From Vicugna pacos (Eukaryota; Chordata; Mammalia; Artiodactyla; Camelidae), in NCBI RefSeq assembly GCF_048564905.1, contig NW_027328740.1, positions 68,824,662 to 68,888,661 of the forward strand: DNA of 64,000 nt, given 5' to 3'. Position numbers and translations under genes: made by a program. The notes beneath the pieces were generated by a model that was not told the origin of the DNA, ran no database searches, and worked only from the letters and a program-made list of their open reading frames with translations. This document shows, piece after piece, positions 24,701 to 38,699 of the stretch (positions are counted from its first letter, which is position 1; each line of letters opens with the position of its first letter).

Positions 24701-27700
24701 AGTGCCTGCGGTTTTCACTGTAAAACCGAGTTGGAGCTTGTACCTCCCCATATATATGTATGGAGTGGAGTTGGCAACTGAAAAGAAACTTTGTGTTCCC
24801 TTCAAGCTAGGTGAAGGACGGTTTCACACACACTTATCTCTCAGAACTGAGCATGTGGAGAGACGTTCGTTCATCCAGCACAAAGGGAACGGGTTGCAGG
24901 AGAAACCCTTACTCTGGTTTCTCAGTCTGTTTCCTAGTGCGGGTTTGATGTGTCTGCCGTTTTCACTGTAAAACCGAGTTGGAGCTTGTACCTCCCCATA
25001 TATATGTATGGAGTGGAGTTGGCAACTGAAAAGAAACTTTGTGTTCCCTTCAAGCTAGGTGAAGGACGGCTTTCACACACACTTATCTGTCAGAACTGAG
25101 CATGTGGAGAGACGTTCGTTCATCCAGCACAAAGGGAACGGGTTGCAGGAGAAACCCTGACTCTGGTTTCTCAGTCTGTTTCCTAGTGCCGGTTTGAAGT
25201 GCCTGCCGTTTTCACTGTAAACCCGAGTTGGAGCTTGTACCTCCCCATATATATGTATGGAGTGGAGTTGGCAACTGAAAAGAAACTTTGTGTTCCCTTC
25301 AAGCTAGGTGAAGGACGGCTTTCACACACACTTATCTCTCAGAACTGAGCATGTGGAGAGACGTTCGTTCATCCAGCACAAAGGGAACGGGTTGCAGGAG
25401 AAACCCTTACTCTGGTTTCTCAGTATGTTTCTTAGTGCCGGTTAGAAGTGCCTGCCGTTTTCACTGTAAACCCGAGTTGGAGCTTGTACCTCCCCATATA
25501 TATGTATGGAGTGGAGTTGGCAACTGAAAAGAAACTTTGTGTTCCCTTCAAGCTAGGTGAAGGACGGCTTTCACACACACTTATCTCTCAGAACTGAGCA
25601 TGTGGAGAGACGTTCGTTCATCCAGCACAAAGGGAACGGGTTGCAGGAGAAACCCTTACTCGGTTTTCTCAGTCGGTTTCCTAGTGCCGGTTTGATGTGC
25701 CTGCCGTTTTCACTGTAAAACCGAGTTGGAGCTTGTACCTCCCCATATATATGTATGGAGTGGAGTTGGCAACTGAAAAGAAACTTTGTGTTCCCTTCAA
25801 GCTAGGTGAAGGACGGCTTTCACACACACTTATCTCTCAGAACTGAGCATGTGGAGAGACGTTCGTTCATCCAGCACAAAGGGAACGGGTTGCAGGAGAA
25901 ACCCTGACTCTGGTTTCTCAGTCTGTTTCCTAGTGCCGGTTTGAAGTGCCTGCCGTTTTCACTGTAAAACCGAGTTGGAACTTGTACCTCCCCATATATA
26001 TGTATGGAGTGGAGTTGGCAACTGAAAAGAAACTTTGTGTTCCCTTCAAGCTAGGTGAAGGACGGTTTCACACACACTTATCTGTCAGAACTGAGCATGT
26101 GGAGAGACGTTCGTTCATCCAGCACAAAGGGAACGGGTTGCAGGAGAAACCCTGACTCTGGTTTCTCAGTCTGTTTCCTAGTGCCGGTTTGAAGTGCCTG
26201 CCGTTTTCACTGTAAACCCGAGTTGGAGCTTGTACCTCCCCATATATATGTATGGAGTGGAGTTGGCAACTGAAAAGAAACTTTGTGTTCCCTTCAAGCT
26301 AGGTGAAGGACGGCTTTCACACACACTTATCTCTCAGAACTGAGCATGTGGAGAGACGTTCGTTCATCCAGCACAAAGGGAACGGGTTGCAGGAGAAACC
26401 CTTACTCTGGATTCTCAGTCTGTTTCCTAGTGCCGGTTTGAAGTGCCTGCCGTTTTCACTGTAAAACCGAGTTGGAGCTTGTACCTCCCCATATATATGT
26501 ATGGAGTGGAGTTGGCAACTGAAAAGAAACTTTGTGTTCCCTTCAAGCTAGGTGAAGGACGGCTTTCACACACACTTATCTCTCAGAACTGAGCATGTGG
26601 AGAGACGTTCGTTCATCCAGCACAAAGGGAACGGGTTGCAGGGGAAACCCTTTCTCGGGTTTCTCAGTCGGTTTCCTAGTGCCGGTTTGATGTGCCTGCC
26701 GTTTTCACTGTAAAACTGAGTTGGAGCTTGTACCTCCCCATATATATGTATGGAGTGGAGTTGGCAACTGAAAAGAAACTTTGTGTTCCCTTCAAGCTAG
26801 GTGAAGGACGGCTTTCACACACACTTATCTCTCAGAACTGAGCATGTGGAGAGACGTTCGTTCATCCAGCACAAATGGTACGGGTTGCAGGAGAAACCAT
26901 TACTCTGGTTCCTCAGTCTGTTTCCTAGTGCCGGTTTGAAGTGCCTGCCGTTTTCACTGTAAAACCGAGTTGGAGCTTGTACCTCCCCATATATATGTAT
27001 GGAGTGGAGTTGGCAACTGAAAAGAAACTTTGTGTTCCCTTCAAGCTAGGTGAAGGACGGCTTTCACACACACTTATCTCTCAGAACTGAGCATGTGGAG
27101 AGACGTTCGTTCATCCAGCACAAAGGGAACGGGTTGCAGGAGGAACCCTTACTCTGGTTTCTCAGTCTGTTTCCTAGTGCCGGTTTGAAGTGCCTGCCGT
27201 TTTCACTGTAAAACCGAGTTGGAGCTTGAACCTCCCCATATATATGTATGGAGTGGAGTTAGCCACTGAAAAGAAACTTTGTGTTCCCTTCAAGCTAGGT
27301 GAAGGACGGCTTTCACACACACTTATCTCTCAGAACTGAGCATGTGGAGAGACGTTCGTTCATCCAGCACAAAGGGAACGGGTTGCAGGAGAAACCCTTA
27401 CTCGGTTTTCTCAGTCGGTTTCCTAGTGCCGGTTTGAAGTGCCTGCCGTTTTCACTGTAAAACCGAGTTGGAGCTTGTACCTCCCCATATATATGTATGG
27501 AGTGGAGTTGGCAACTGAAAAGAAACTTTGTGTTCCCTTCAAGCTAGGTGAAGGACGGCTTTCACACACACTTATCTCTCAGAACTGAGCATGTGGAGAG
27601 ACGTTCGTTCATCCAGCACAAAGGGAACGGGTTGCAGGAGAAACCCTGACTCTGGTTTCTCAGTCTGTTTCCTAGTGCCGGTTTGAAGTGCCTGCCGTTT

Positions 27701-29149
27701 TCACTGTAAAACCGAGTTGAAGCTTGTACCTCCCCATATATATGTATGGAGTGGGGTTGGCAACTGAAAAGAAACTTTGTGTTCCCTTCAAGCTAGGTGA
27801 AGGACGGCTTTCACACACACTTATCTCTCAGAACTGAGCATGTGGAGAGACGTTCGTTCATCCAGCACAAAGGGAACGGGTTGCAGGAGAAACCCTTACT
27901 CTGGTTTCTCAGTCTGTTTCCTAGTGCCGGTTAGAAGTGCCTGCCGTTTTCACTGTAAAACCGAGTTGGAGCTTGTACCTCCCCATATATATGTATGGAT
28001 TGGAGTTGGCAACTGAAAAGAAACTTTGTGTTCCCTTCAAGCTAGGTGAAGGACGGCTTTCACACACACTTATCTCTCAGAACTGAGCATGTGGAGAGAC
28101 GTTCGTTCATCCAGCACAAAGGGAACGGGTTGCAGGAGAAACCCTGACTCTGGTTTCTCAGTCTGTTTCCTAGTGCCGGTTAGAAGTGCCTGCCGTTTTC
28201 ACTGTAAAACCGAGTTGGAGCTTGTACCTCCCCATATATATGTATGGAGTGGAGTTGGCAACTGAAAAGAAACTTTGTGTTCCCTTCAAGCTAGGTGAAG
28301 GACGGCTTTCACACACACTTATCTCTCAGAACTGAGCATGTGGAGAGACGTTCGTTCATCCAGCACAAAGGGAACGGGTTGCAGGAGAAACCCTTACTCT
28401 GGAATCTCAGTCTGTTTCCTAGTGCCGGTTTGAAGTGCCTGCCGTTTTCACTGTAAAACCGAGTTGAAGCTTGTACCTCCCCATATATATGTATGGAGTG
28501 GAGTTGGCAACTGAAAAGAAACTTTGTGTTCCCTTCAAGCTAGGTGAAGGACGGCTTTCACACACACTTATCTCTCAGAACTGAGCATGTGGAGAGACGT
28601 TCGTTCATCCAGCACAAAGGGAACGGGTTGCAGGAGAAACCCTTACTCTGGTTTCTCAGTCTGTTTCCTAGTGCCGGTTTGAAGTGCCTGCCGTTTTCAC
28701 TATAAAACCGAGTTGGAGCTTGTACCTCCCCATATATATGTATGGAGTGGAGTTGGCAACTGAAAAGAAACTTTGTGTTCCCTTCAAGCTATGTGAAGGA
28801 CGGCTTTCACACACACTTATCTCTCAGAACTGAGCATGTGGAGAGACGTTCGTTCATCCAGCACAAAGGGAACGGGTTGCAGGAGAAACCCTTACTCTGG
28901 TTTCTCAGTCTGTTTCCTAGTGCCGGTTAGAAGTGCCTGCCGTTTTCACTGTAAAACCGAGTTGGAGCTTGTACCTCCCCATATATATGTATGGAGTGGA
29001 GTTGGCAACTGAAAAGAAACTTTGTGTTCCCTTCAAGCTAGGTGAAGGACGGCTTTCACACACACTTATCTCTCAGAACTGAGCATGTGGAGAGACGTTC
29101 GTTCATCCAGCACAAAGGGAACGGCTTGCAGGAGAAACCCTTACTCTGG

Positions 29150-31490
29150 TTTCTCAGTCTGTTTCCTAGTGCCGGTTTGAAGTGCCTGCCGTTTTCACTG
29201 TAAAACCGAGTTGGAGCTTGTACCTCCCCATATATATGTATGGAGTGGAGTTGGCAACTGAAAAGAAACTATGTGTTCTCTTCAAGCTAGGTGAAGGACG
29301 GTTTCACACACACTTATCTCTCAGAACTGAGCATGTGGAGAGACGTTCGTTCATCCAGCACAAAGGGAACGGGTTGCAGGAGAAACCCTGACTCTGGTTT
29401 CTCAGTCTGTTTCCTAGTGCCGGTTTGAAGTGCCTGCGGTTTTCACTGTAAAACCGAGTTGGAGCTTGTACCTCCCCATATATATGTATGGAGTGGAGTT
29501 GGCAACTGAAAAGAAACTTTGTGTTCCCTTCAAGCTAGGTGAAGGACGGCTTTCACACACACTTATCTCTCAGAACTGAGCATGTGGAGAGACGTTCGTT
29601 CATCCAGCACAAAGGGAACGGGTTGCAGGAGAAACCCTTACTCTGGTTTCTCAGTCTGTTTCCTAGTGCCGGTTTGAAGTGCCTGCCGTTTTCACTGTAA
29701 ACCAGATTTGTAGCTTGTACCTCCCCATATATATGTATGGAGTGGAGTTGGCAACTGAAAAGAAACTTTGTGTTCCCTTCAAGCTAGGTGAAGGACGGCT
29801 TTCACACACACTTATCTCTCAGAACTGAGCATGTGGAGAGACGTTCGTTCATCCAGCACAAAGGGAACGGGTTGCAGGAGAAACCCTTACTCTGGTTTCT
29901 CAGTCTGTTTCCTAGTGCCGGTTTGAAGTGCCTGCCGTTTTCACTGTAAAAGCGAGTTGGAGCTTGTACCTCCCCATATATATGTATGGAGTGGAGTTGG
30001 CAACTGAAAAGAAACTTTGTGTTCCCTTCAAGCTAGGTGAAGGACGGCTTTCACACACACTTATCTCTCAGAACTGAGCATGTGGAGAGACGTTCGTTCA
30101 TCCAGCACAAAGGGAACGGGTTGCAGGAGAAACCCTGACTCTGGTTTCTCAGTCTGTTTCCTAGTGCCGGTTAGAAGTGCCTGCCGTTTTCACTGTAAAA
30201 CCGAGTTGGAGCTTGTACCTCCCCATATATATGTATGGAGTGGAGTTGGCAACTGAAAAGAAACTTCATGTTCCCTTCAAGCTAGGTGAAGGACGGCTTT
30301 CACACACACTTATCTCTCAGAACTGAGCATGTGGAGAGACGTTCGTTCATCCAGCACAAAGGGAACGGGTTGCAGGAGAAACCCTTACTCTGGTTTCTCA
30401 GTCTGTTTCCTAGTGCCGGTTTGAAGTGCCTGCCGTTTTCACTGTAAAACCGAGTTGGAGCTTGTACCTCCCCATATATATGTATGGAGTGGAGTTGGCA
30501 ACTGAAAAGAAACTATGTGTTCTCTTCAAGCTAGGTGAAGGACGGTTTCACACACACTTATCTCTCAGAACTGAGCATGTGGAGAGACGTTCGTTCATCC
30601 AGCACAAAGGGAACGGGTTGCAGGAGAAACCCTGACTCTGGTTTCTCAGTCTGTTTCCTAGTGCCGGTTTGAAGTGCCTGCCGTTTTCACTGTAAAACCG
30701 AGTTGGAGCTTGTACCTCCCCATATATATGTATGGAGTGGAGTTGGCAACTGAAAAGAAACTTTGTGTTCCCTTCAAGCTAGGTGAAGGACGGCTTTCAC
30801 ACACACTTATCTCTCAGAACTGAGCATGTGGAGAGACGTTCGTTCATCCAGCACAAAGGGAACGGTTTGCAGGAGAAACCCTTACTCTGGTTTCTCAGTC
30901 TGTTTCCTAGTGCCGGTTTGAAGTGCCTGCCGTTTTCACTGTAAACCAGATTTGTAGCTTGTACCTCCCCATATATATGTATGGAGTGGAGTTGGCAACT
31001 GAAAAGAAACTTTGTGTTCCCTTCAAGCTAGGTGAAGGACGGCTTTCACACACACTTATCTCTCAGAACTGAGCATGTGGAGAGACGTTCGTTCATCCAG
31101 CACAAAGGGAACGGGTTGCAGGAGAAACCCTTACTCTGGTTTCTCAGTCTGTTTCCTAGTGCCGGTTTGAAGTGCCTGCCGTTTTCACTGTAAAAGCGAG
31201 TTGGAGCTTGTACCTCCCCATATATATGTATGGAGTGGAGTTGGCAACTGAAAAGAAACTTTGTGTTCCCTTCAAGCTAGGTGAAGGACGGCTTTCACAC
31301 ACACTTATCTCTCAGAACTGAGCATGTGGAGAGACGTTCGTTCATCCAGCACAAAGGGAACGGGTTGCAGGAGAAACCCTTACTCTGGTTTCTCAGTCTG
31401 TTTCCTAGTGCCGGTTAGAAGTGCCTGCCGTTTTCACTGTAAAACCGAGTTGGAGCTTGTACCTCCCCATATATATGTATGGAGTGGAGT
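29150..31490. repeat. 5-unit tandem duplication with the accagatttgtagc marker
   Basis: About 29150-30240 and 30394-31490 match at 1244 bp, 5 units minus 1. Markers are aaactatgtgttctc with gacggtttcac, ccctgactc, gtaaaccagatttgtagc (29701/30945) and gtaaaagcgag (29949/31193). The accagatttgtagc change is a cluster of substitutions within a few bases. A relative, gtaaacccgatttgtagc, occurs at about 38409, so this unit type was carried rightwards once more. Confidence 0.85.
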
Positions 31491-34400
31491 TGGCAACTGA
31501 AAAGAAACTTTGTGTTCCCTTCAAGCTAGGTGAAGGACGGCTTTCACACACACTTATCTCTCAGAACTGAGCATGTGGAGAGACGTTCGTTCATCCAGCA
31601 CAAAGGGAACGGGTTGCAGGAGAAACCCTGACTCTGGTTTCTCAGTCTGTTTCCTAGTGCCGGTTTGAAGTGCCTGCCGTTTTCACTGTAAAACCGAGTT
31701 GGAGCTTGTACCTCCCCATATATATGTATGGAGTGGAGTTGGCAACTGAAAAGAAACTTTGTGTTCCCTTCAAGCTAGGTGAAGGACGGCTTTCACACAC
31801 ACTTATCTCTCAGAACTGAGCATGTGGAGAGACGTTCGTTCATCCAGCACAAAGGGAACGGGTTGCAGGAGAAACCCTTACTCTGAAATCTCAGTCTGTT
31901 TCCTAGTGCCGTTTTGAAGTGCCTGCCGTTTTCACTGTAAAACCGAGTTGGAGCTTGTACCTCCCCATATATATGTATGGAGTGGAGTTGGCAACTGAAA
32001 AGAAACTTTGTGTTCCCTTCAAGCTAGGTGAAGGACGGCTTTCACACACACTCATCTCTCAGAACTGAGCATGTGGAGAGACGTTCGTTCATCCAGCACA
32101 AAGGGAACGGGTTGCAGGAGAAACCCTTACTCTGGTTTCTCAGTCTGTTTCCTAGTGCCGGTTTGAAGTGCCTGCCGTTTTCACTGTAAAACCGAGTTGG
32201 AGCTTGTACCTCCTCATATATATGTATGGAGTGGAGTTAGCAACTGAAAAGAAACTTTGTGTTCCCTTCAAGCTATGTGAAGGACGGCTTTCACACACAC
32301 TTATCTCTCAGAACTGAGCATGTGGAGAGACGTTCGTTCATCCAGCACAAAGGGAACGGGTTGCAGGAGAAACCCTTACTCTGGTTTCTCAGTCTGTTTC
32401 CTAGTGCCGGTTAGAAGTGCCTGCCGTTTTCACTGTAAAACCGAGTTGGAGCTTGTACCTCCCCATATATATGTATGGAGTGGAGTTGGCAACTGAAAAG
32501 AAACTTTGTGTTCCCTTCAAGCTAGGTGAAGGACGGCTTTCACACACACTTATCTCTCAGAACTGAGCATGTGGAGAGACGTTCGTTCATCCAGCACAAA
32601 GGGAACGGGTTGCAGGAGAAACCCTTACTCTGGTTTCTCAGTCTGTTTCCTAGTGCCGGTTAGAAGTGCCTGCCGTTTTCACTGTAAAACCGAGTTGGAG
32701 CTTGTACCTCCCCATATATATGTATGGAGTGGAGTTGGCAACTGAAAAGAAACTTTGTGTTCCCTTCAAGCTAGGTGAAGGACGGCTTTCACACACACTT
32801 ATCTCTCAGAACTGAGCATGTGGAGAGACGTTCGTTCATCCAGCACAAAGGGAACGGGTTGCAGGAGAAACCCTTACTCTGGTTTCTCAGTCTGTTTCCT
32901 AGTGCCGGTTTGAAGTGCCTGCCGTTTTCACTGTAAAACCGAGTTGGAGCTTGTACCTCCCCATATATATGTATGGAGAGGAGTTGGCAACTGAAAAGAA
33001 ACTTTGTGTTCCCTTCAAGCTAGGTGAAGGACGGCTTTCACACACACTTATCTCTCAGAACTGAGCATGTGGAGAGACGTTCGTTCATCCAGCACAAAGG
33101 GAACGGGTTGCCGGAGAAACCCTTACTCTGGTTTCTCAGTCTGTTTCCTAGTGCCGGTTAGAAGTGCCTGCCGTTTTCACTGTAAAACCGAGTTGGAGCT
33201 TGTACCTCCCCATATATATGTATGGAGTGGAGTTGGCAACTGAAAAGAAACTTTGTGTTCCCTTCAAGCTAGGTGAAGGACGGCTTTCACACACACTTAT
33301 GTCTCAGAACTGAGCATGTGGAGAGACGTTCGTTCATCCAGCACAAAGGGAACGGGTTGCAGGAGAAACCCTGACTCTGGTTTCTCAGTCTGTTTCCTAG
33401 TGCCGGTTAGAAGTGCCTGCCGTTTTCACTGTAAAACCGAGTTGGAGCTTGTACCTCCCCATATATATGTATGGAGTGGAGTTGGCAACTGAAAAGAAAC
33501 TTTGTGTTCCCTTCAAGCTAGGTGAAGGACGGCTTTCACACACACTTATCTCTCAGAACTGAGCATGTGGAGAGACGTTCGTTCATCCAGCACAAAGGGA
33601 ACGGGTTGCAGGAGAAACCCTTACTCTGGTTTCTCAGTCTGTTTCCTAGTGCCGGTTAGAAGTGCCTGCCGTTTTCACTGTAAAACCGAGTTGGAGCTTG
33701 TACCTCCCCATATATATGTATGGAGTGGAGTTGGCAACTGAAAAGAAACTTCATGTTCCCTTCAAGCTAGGTGAAGGACGGCTTTCACACACACTTATCT
33801 CTCAGAACTGAGCATGTGGAGAGACGTTCGTTCATCCAGCATAAAGGGAACGGTTTGCAGGAGAAACCCTTACTCTGCTTTCTCAGTCTGTTTCCTAGTG
33901 CCGGTTTGAAGTGCCTGCCGTTTTCACTGTAAAACCGAGTTGGAGCTTGTACCTCCCCATATATATGTATGGAGTGGAGTTGGCAACTGAAAAGAAACTA
34001 TGTGTTCTCTTCAAGCTAGGTGAAGGACGGTTTCACACACACTTATCTCTCAGAACTGAGCATGTGGAGAGACGTTCGTTCATCCAGCACAAAGGGAACG
34101 GGTTGCAGGAGAAACCCTGACTCTGGTTTCTCAGTCTGTTTCCTAGTGCCGGTTTGAAGTGCCTGCCGTTTTCACTGTAAAACCGAGTTGGAGCTTGTAC
34201 CTCCCCATATATATGTATGGAGTGGAGTTGGCAACTGAAAAGAAACTTTGTGTTCCCTTCAAGCTAGGTGAAGGACGGCTTTCACACACACTTATCTCTC
34301 AGAACTGAGCATGTGGAGAGACGTTCGTTCATCCAGCACAAAGGGAACGGGTTGCAGGAGAAACCCTGACTCTGGTTTCTCAGTCTGTTTCCTAGTGCCG

Positions 34401-35140
34401 GTTAGAAGTGCCTGCCGTTTTCACTGTAAAACCGAGTTGGAGCTTGTACCTCCCCATATATATGTATGGAGTGGAGTTGGCAACTGAAAAGAAACTTCAT
34501 GTTCCCTTCAAGCTAGGTGAAGGACGGCTTTCACACACACTTATCTCTCAGAACTGAGCATGTGGAGAGACGTTCGTTCATCCAGCACAAAGGGAACGGT
34601 TTGCAGGAGAAACCCTTACTCTGGTTTCTCAGTCTGTTTCCTAGTGCCGGTTTGAAGTGCCTGCCGTTTTCACTGTAAAACCGAGTTGGAGCTTGTACCT
34701 CCCCATATATATGTATGGAGTGGAGTTGGCAACTGAAAAGAAACTATGTGTTCTCTTCAAGCTAGGTGAAGGACGGTTTCACACACACTTATCTCTCAGA
34801 ACTGAGCATGTGGAGAGACGTTCGTTCATCCAGCACAAAAGGAACGGGTTGCAGGAAAAACCCTGACTCTGGTTTCTCAGTCTGTTTCCTAGTGCCGGTT
34901 TGAAGTGCCTGCCGTTTTCACTGTAAAACCGAGTTGGAGCTTGTACCTCCCCATATATATGTATGGAGTGGAGTTGGCAACTGAAAAGAAACTTTGTGTT
35001 CCCTTCAAGCTAGGTGAAGGACGGCTTTCACACACACTTATCTCTCAGAACTGAGCATGTGGAGAGACGTTCGTTCATCCAGCACAAAGGGAACGGGTTG
35101 CAGGAGAAACCCTTACTCTGGTTTCTCAGTCTGTTTCCTA
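30130..35140. repeat. cttcatg/ctatgtg pair copied at 14- and 3-unit distances
   Basis: A unit with aaacttcatgttccc is followed by one with aaactatgtgttctc and gacggtttcac at 30264/30510, 33749/33996 and 34495/34742. Offsets are 3485 (14 units minus 1) and 746 (3 units minus 1). The last two copies, about 33.65-34.4 and 34.4-35.1 kb, form a three-unit tandem duplication that also shares acggtttgc. A partial relative of the second unit, without the base loss, is at 37977. Confidence 0.8.
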
Positions 35141-38100
35141 GTGCCGGTTAGAAGTGCCTGCCGTTTTCACTGTAAAACCGAGTTGGAGCTTGTACCTCCC
35201 CATATATATGTATGGAGTGGAGTTGGCAACTGAAAAGAAACTTTGTGTTCCCTTCAAGCTAGGTGAAGGACGGCTTTCACACACACTTATCTCTCAGAAC
35301 TGAGCATGTGGAGAGACGTTCGTTCATCCAGCACAAAGGGAACGGGTTGCAGGAGAAACCCTGACTCTGGTTTCTCAGTCTGTTTCCTAGTGCCGGTTTG
35401 AAGTGCCTGCCGTTTTCACTGTAAAACCGAGTTGGAGCTTGTACCTCCCCATATATATGTATGGAGTGTAGTTGGCAACTGAAAAGAAACTTTGTGTTCC
35501 CTTCAAGCTAGGTGAAGGACGGCTTTCACACACACTTATCTCTCAGAACTGAGCATGTGGAGAGACGTTCGTTCATCCAGCACAAAGGGAACGGTTTGCA
35601 GGAGAAACCCTTACTCTGGTTTCTCAGTCTGTTTCCTAGTGCCGGTTAGAAGTGCCTGCCGTTTTCACTGTAAAACCGAGTTGGAGCTTGTACCTCCCCA
35701 TATACATGTATGGAGTGGAGTTGGCAACTGAAAAGAAACTTTGTGTTCCCTTCAAGCTAGGTGAAGGACGGCTTTCACACACACTTATCTCTCAGAACTG
35801 AGCATGTGGAGAGACGTTCGTTCATCCAGCACAAAGGGAACGGGTTGCAATAGAAACCCTTACTCTGGTTTCTCAGTCTGTTTCCTAGTGCCGGTTAGAA
35901 GTGCCTGCCGTTTTCACTGTAAAACGAGTTGGAGCTTGTACCTCCCCATATATATGTATGGAGTGGAGTTGGCAACTGAAAAGAAACTTTGTGTTCCCCT
36001 CAAGCTAGGTGAAGGACGGCTTTCACACACACTTATCTCTCAGAACTGAGCATGTGGAGAGACGTTCGTTCATCCAGCACAAAGGGAACGGGTTGCAGGA
36101 GAAACCCTTACTCTGGTTTCTCAGTCTGTTTCCTAGTGCCGGTTTGAAGTGCCTGCCTTTTTCACTGTAAAACCGAGTTGGAGCTTGTACCTCCCCATAT
36201 ATATGTATGGAGTGGAGTTGGCAACTGAAAAGAAACTTTGTGTTCCCTTCAAGCTAGGTGAAGGACGGCTTTCACACACACTTATCTCTCAGAACTGAGC
36301 ATGTGGAGAGACGTTCGTTCATCCAGCACAAAGGGAACGGGTTGCAGGAGAAACCCTTACTCTGGTTTCTCAGTCGGTTTCCTAGTGCCGGTTTGAAGTG
36401 CCTGCCGTTTTCACTGTAAAACCGAGTTGGAGCTTGTACCTCCCCATATATATGTATGGAGTGGAGTTGGCAACTGAAAAGAAACTTTGTGTTCCCTTCA
36501 AGCTAGGTGAAGGACGGCTTTCACACACACTTATCTCTCAGAACTGAGCATGTGGAGAGACGTTCGTTCATCCAGCACAAAGGGAACGGGTTGCAGGAGA
36601 AACCCTTACTCTGGTTTCTCAGTCTGTTTCCTAGTGCCGGTTAGAAGTGCCTGCCGTTTTCACTGTAAAACGAGTTGGAGCTTGTACCTCCCCATATATA
36701 TGTATGGAGTGGAGTTGGCAACTGAAAAGAAACTTTGTGTTCCCTTCAAGCTAGGTGAAGGACGGCTTTCACACACACTTATCTCTCAGAACTGAGCATG
36801 TGGAGAGACGTTCGTTCATCCAGCACAAAGGGAACGGGTTGCAGGAGAAACCCTTACTCTGGTTTCTCAGTCTGTTTCCTAGTGCCGGTTTGAAGTGCCT
36901 GCCGTTTTCACTGTAAAACCGAGTTGGAGCTTGTACCTCCCCATATATATGTATGGAGTGGAGTTGGCAACTGAAAAGAAACTTTGTGTTCCCTTCAAGC
37001 TAGGTGAAGGACGGATTTCACACACACTTATCTCTCAGAACTGAGCATGTGGAGAGACGTTCGTTCATCCAGCACAAAGGGAACGGGTTGCAGGAGAAAC
37101 CCTTACTCTGGTTTCTCAGTCTGTTTCCTAGTGCCGGTTTGAAGTGCCTGCCGTTTTCACTGTAAAACCGAGTTGGAGCTTGTACCTCCCCATATATATG
37201 TATGGAGTGGAGTTGGCAACTGAAAAGAAACTTTGTGTTCCCTTCAAGCTAGGTGAAGGACGGCTTTCACACACACTTATCTCTCAGAACTGAGCATGTG
37301 GAGAGACTTTCGTTCATCCAGCACAAAGAGAACGGGTTGCAGGAGAAACCCTTACTCTGGTTTCTCAGTCTGTTTCCTAGTGCCGGTTAGAAGTGCCTGC
37401 CGTTTTCACTGTAAAACCGAGTTGGAGCTTGTACCTCCCCATATATATGTATGGAGTGGAGTTGGCAACTGAAAAGAAACTTTGTGTTACCTTCAAGCTA
37501 GGTGAAGGACGGCTTTCACACACACTTATCTCTCAGAACTGAGCATGTGGAGAGACGTTCGTTCATCCAGCACAAAGGGAACGGGTTGCAGGAGAAACCC
37601 TTACTCTGGTTTCTCAGTCTGTTTCCTAGTGCCGGTTTGAAGTGCCTGCCGTTTTCACTGTAAAACCGAGTTGGAGCTTGTACCTCCCCATATATATGTA
37701 TGGAGTGGAGTTGGCAACTGAAAAGAAACTTTGTGTTCCCTTCAAGCTAGGTGAAGGACGGCTTTCACACACACTTATCTCTCAGAACTGAGCATGTGGA
37801 GAGACGTTCGTTCATCCAGCACAAAGGGAACGGGTTGCAGGAGAAACCCTTACTCTGGTTTCTCAGTCTGTTTCCTAGTGCCGGTTTGACGTGCCTGCCG
37901 TTTTCACTGTAAAACCGAGTTGGAGCTTGTACCTCCCCATATATATGTATGGAGTGGAGTTGGCAACTGAAAAGAAACTATGTGTTCTCTTCAAGCTAGG
38001 TGAAGGACGGCTTTCACACACACTTATCTCTCAGAACTGAGCATGTGGAGAGACGTTCGTTCATCCAGCACAAAGGGAACGGGTTGCAGGAGAAACCCTG

Positions 38101-38626
38101 ACTCTGGTTTCTCAGTCTGTTTCCTAGTGCCGGTTTGAAGTGCCTGCCGTTTTCACTGTAAAACCGAGTTGGAGCTTGTACCTCCCCATATATATGTATG
38201 GAGTGGAGTTGGCAACTGAAAAGAAACTTTGTGTTCCCTTCAAGCTAGGTGAAGGACGGCTTTCACACACACTTATCTCTCAGAACTGAGCATGTGGAGA
38301 GACGTTCGTTCATCCAGCACAAAGGGAAAGGGTTGCAGGAGAAACCCTTACTCTGATTTCTCAGTCTGTTTCCTAGTGCCGGTTTGAAGTGCCTGCCGTT
38401 TTCACTGTAAACCCGATTTGTAGCTTGTACCTCCCCATATATATGTATGGAGTGGAGTTGGCAACTGAAAAGAAACTTTGTGTTCCCTTCAAGCTAGGTG
38501 AAGGACGGCTTTCACACACACTTATCTCTCAGAACTGAGCATGTGGAGAGACGTTCGTTCATCCAGCACAAAGGGAACGGGTTGCAGGAGAAACCCTGAC
38601 TCTGGTTTCTCAGTCTGTTTCCTAGT

Positions 38627-38640
38627 GCCGGTTTTTAAGT
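38627..38640. repeat. Unit with a 1-bp insertion in ccggtttgaag
   Basis: The unit reads ccggtttttaagtg, one base longer than consensus. It is the only unit of 250 bp that I found. Confidence 0.75.
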
Positions 38641-38699
38641 GCCTGCCGTTTTCACTGTAAAACCGTGTTGGAGCTTGTACCTCCCCATATATATGTATG

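Larger units (their letters stand above)
19440..27380. repeat. Block present three times: about 19.4-20.4, 20.8-22.15 and 26.0-27.4 kb
   Basis: The rare unit with aaatggtacg and ggttcctcag appears at 19904, 21646 and 26872. Spacings are 1742 (7 units minus 1) and 5226 (21 units minus 3). The second and third copies also share ggtttgatgtgcc, aaaactgagttgg, gaggaaccc, ttgaacctcc and ttagccactg, which the first lacks in part, and the match extends left to gacggtttcac with ctgtcag (20837/26063). Copies 2 and 3 are therefore closer kin despite lying farther apart. Confidence 0.85.
15111..34780. repeat. Subfamily of nine 248-bp units lacking one base in ggctttcac
   Basis: Units at about 15113, 19096, 20838, 24821, 26063, 29300, 30544, 34030 and 34776 read gacggtttcac instead of gacggctttcac. 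They are confined to 15-35 kb. They sit in different block duplications, so one original loss copied by block amplification is the simplest account. These units bring an extra unit phase into frame and give the longer open frames of 69-89 codons seen there, which are not genes. Confidence 0.85.
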
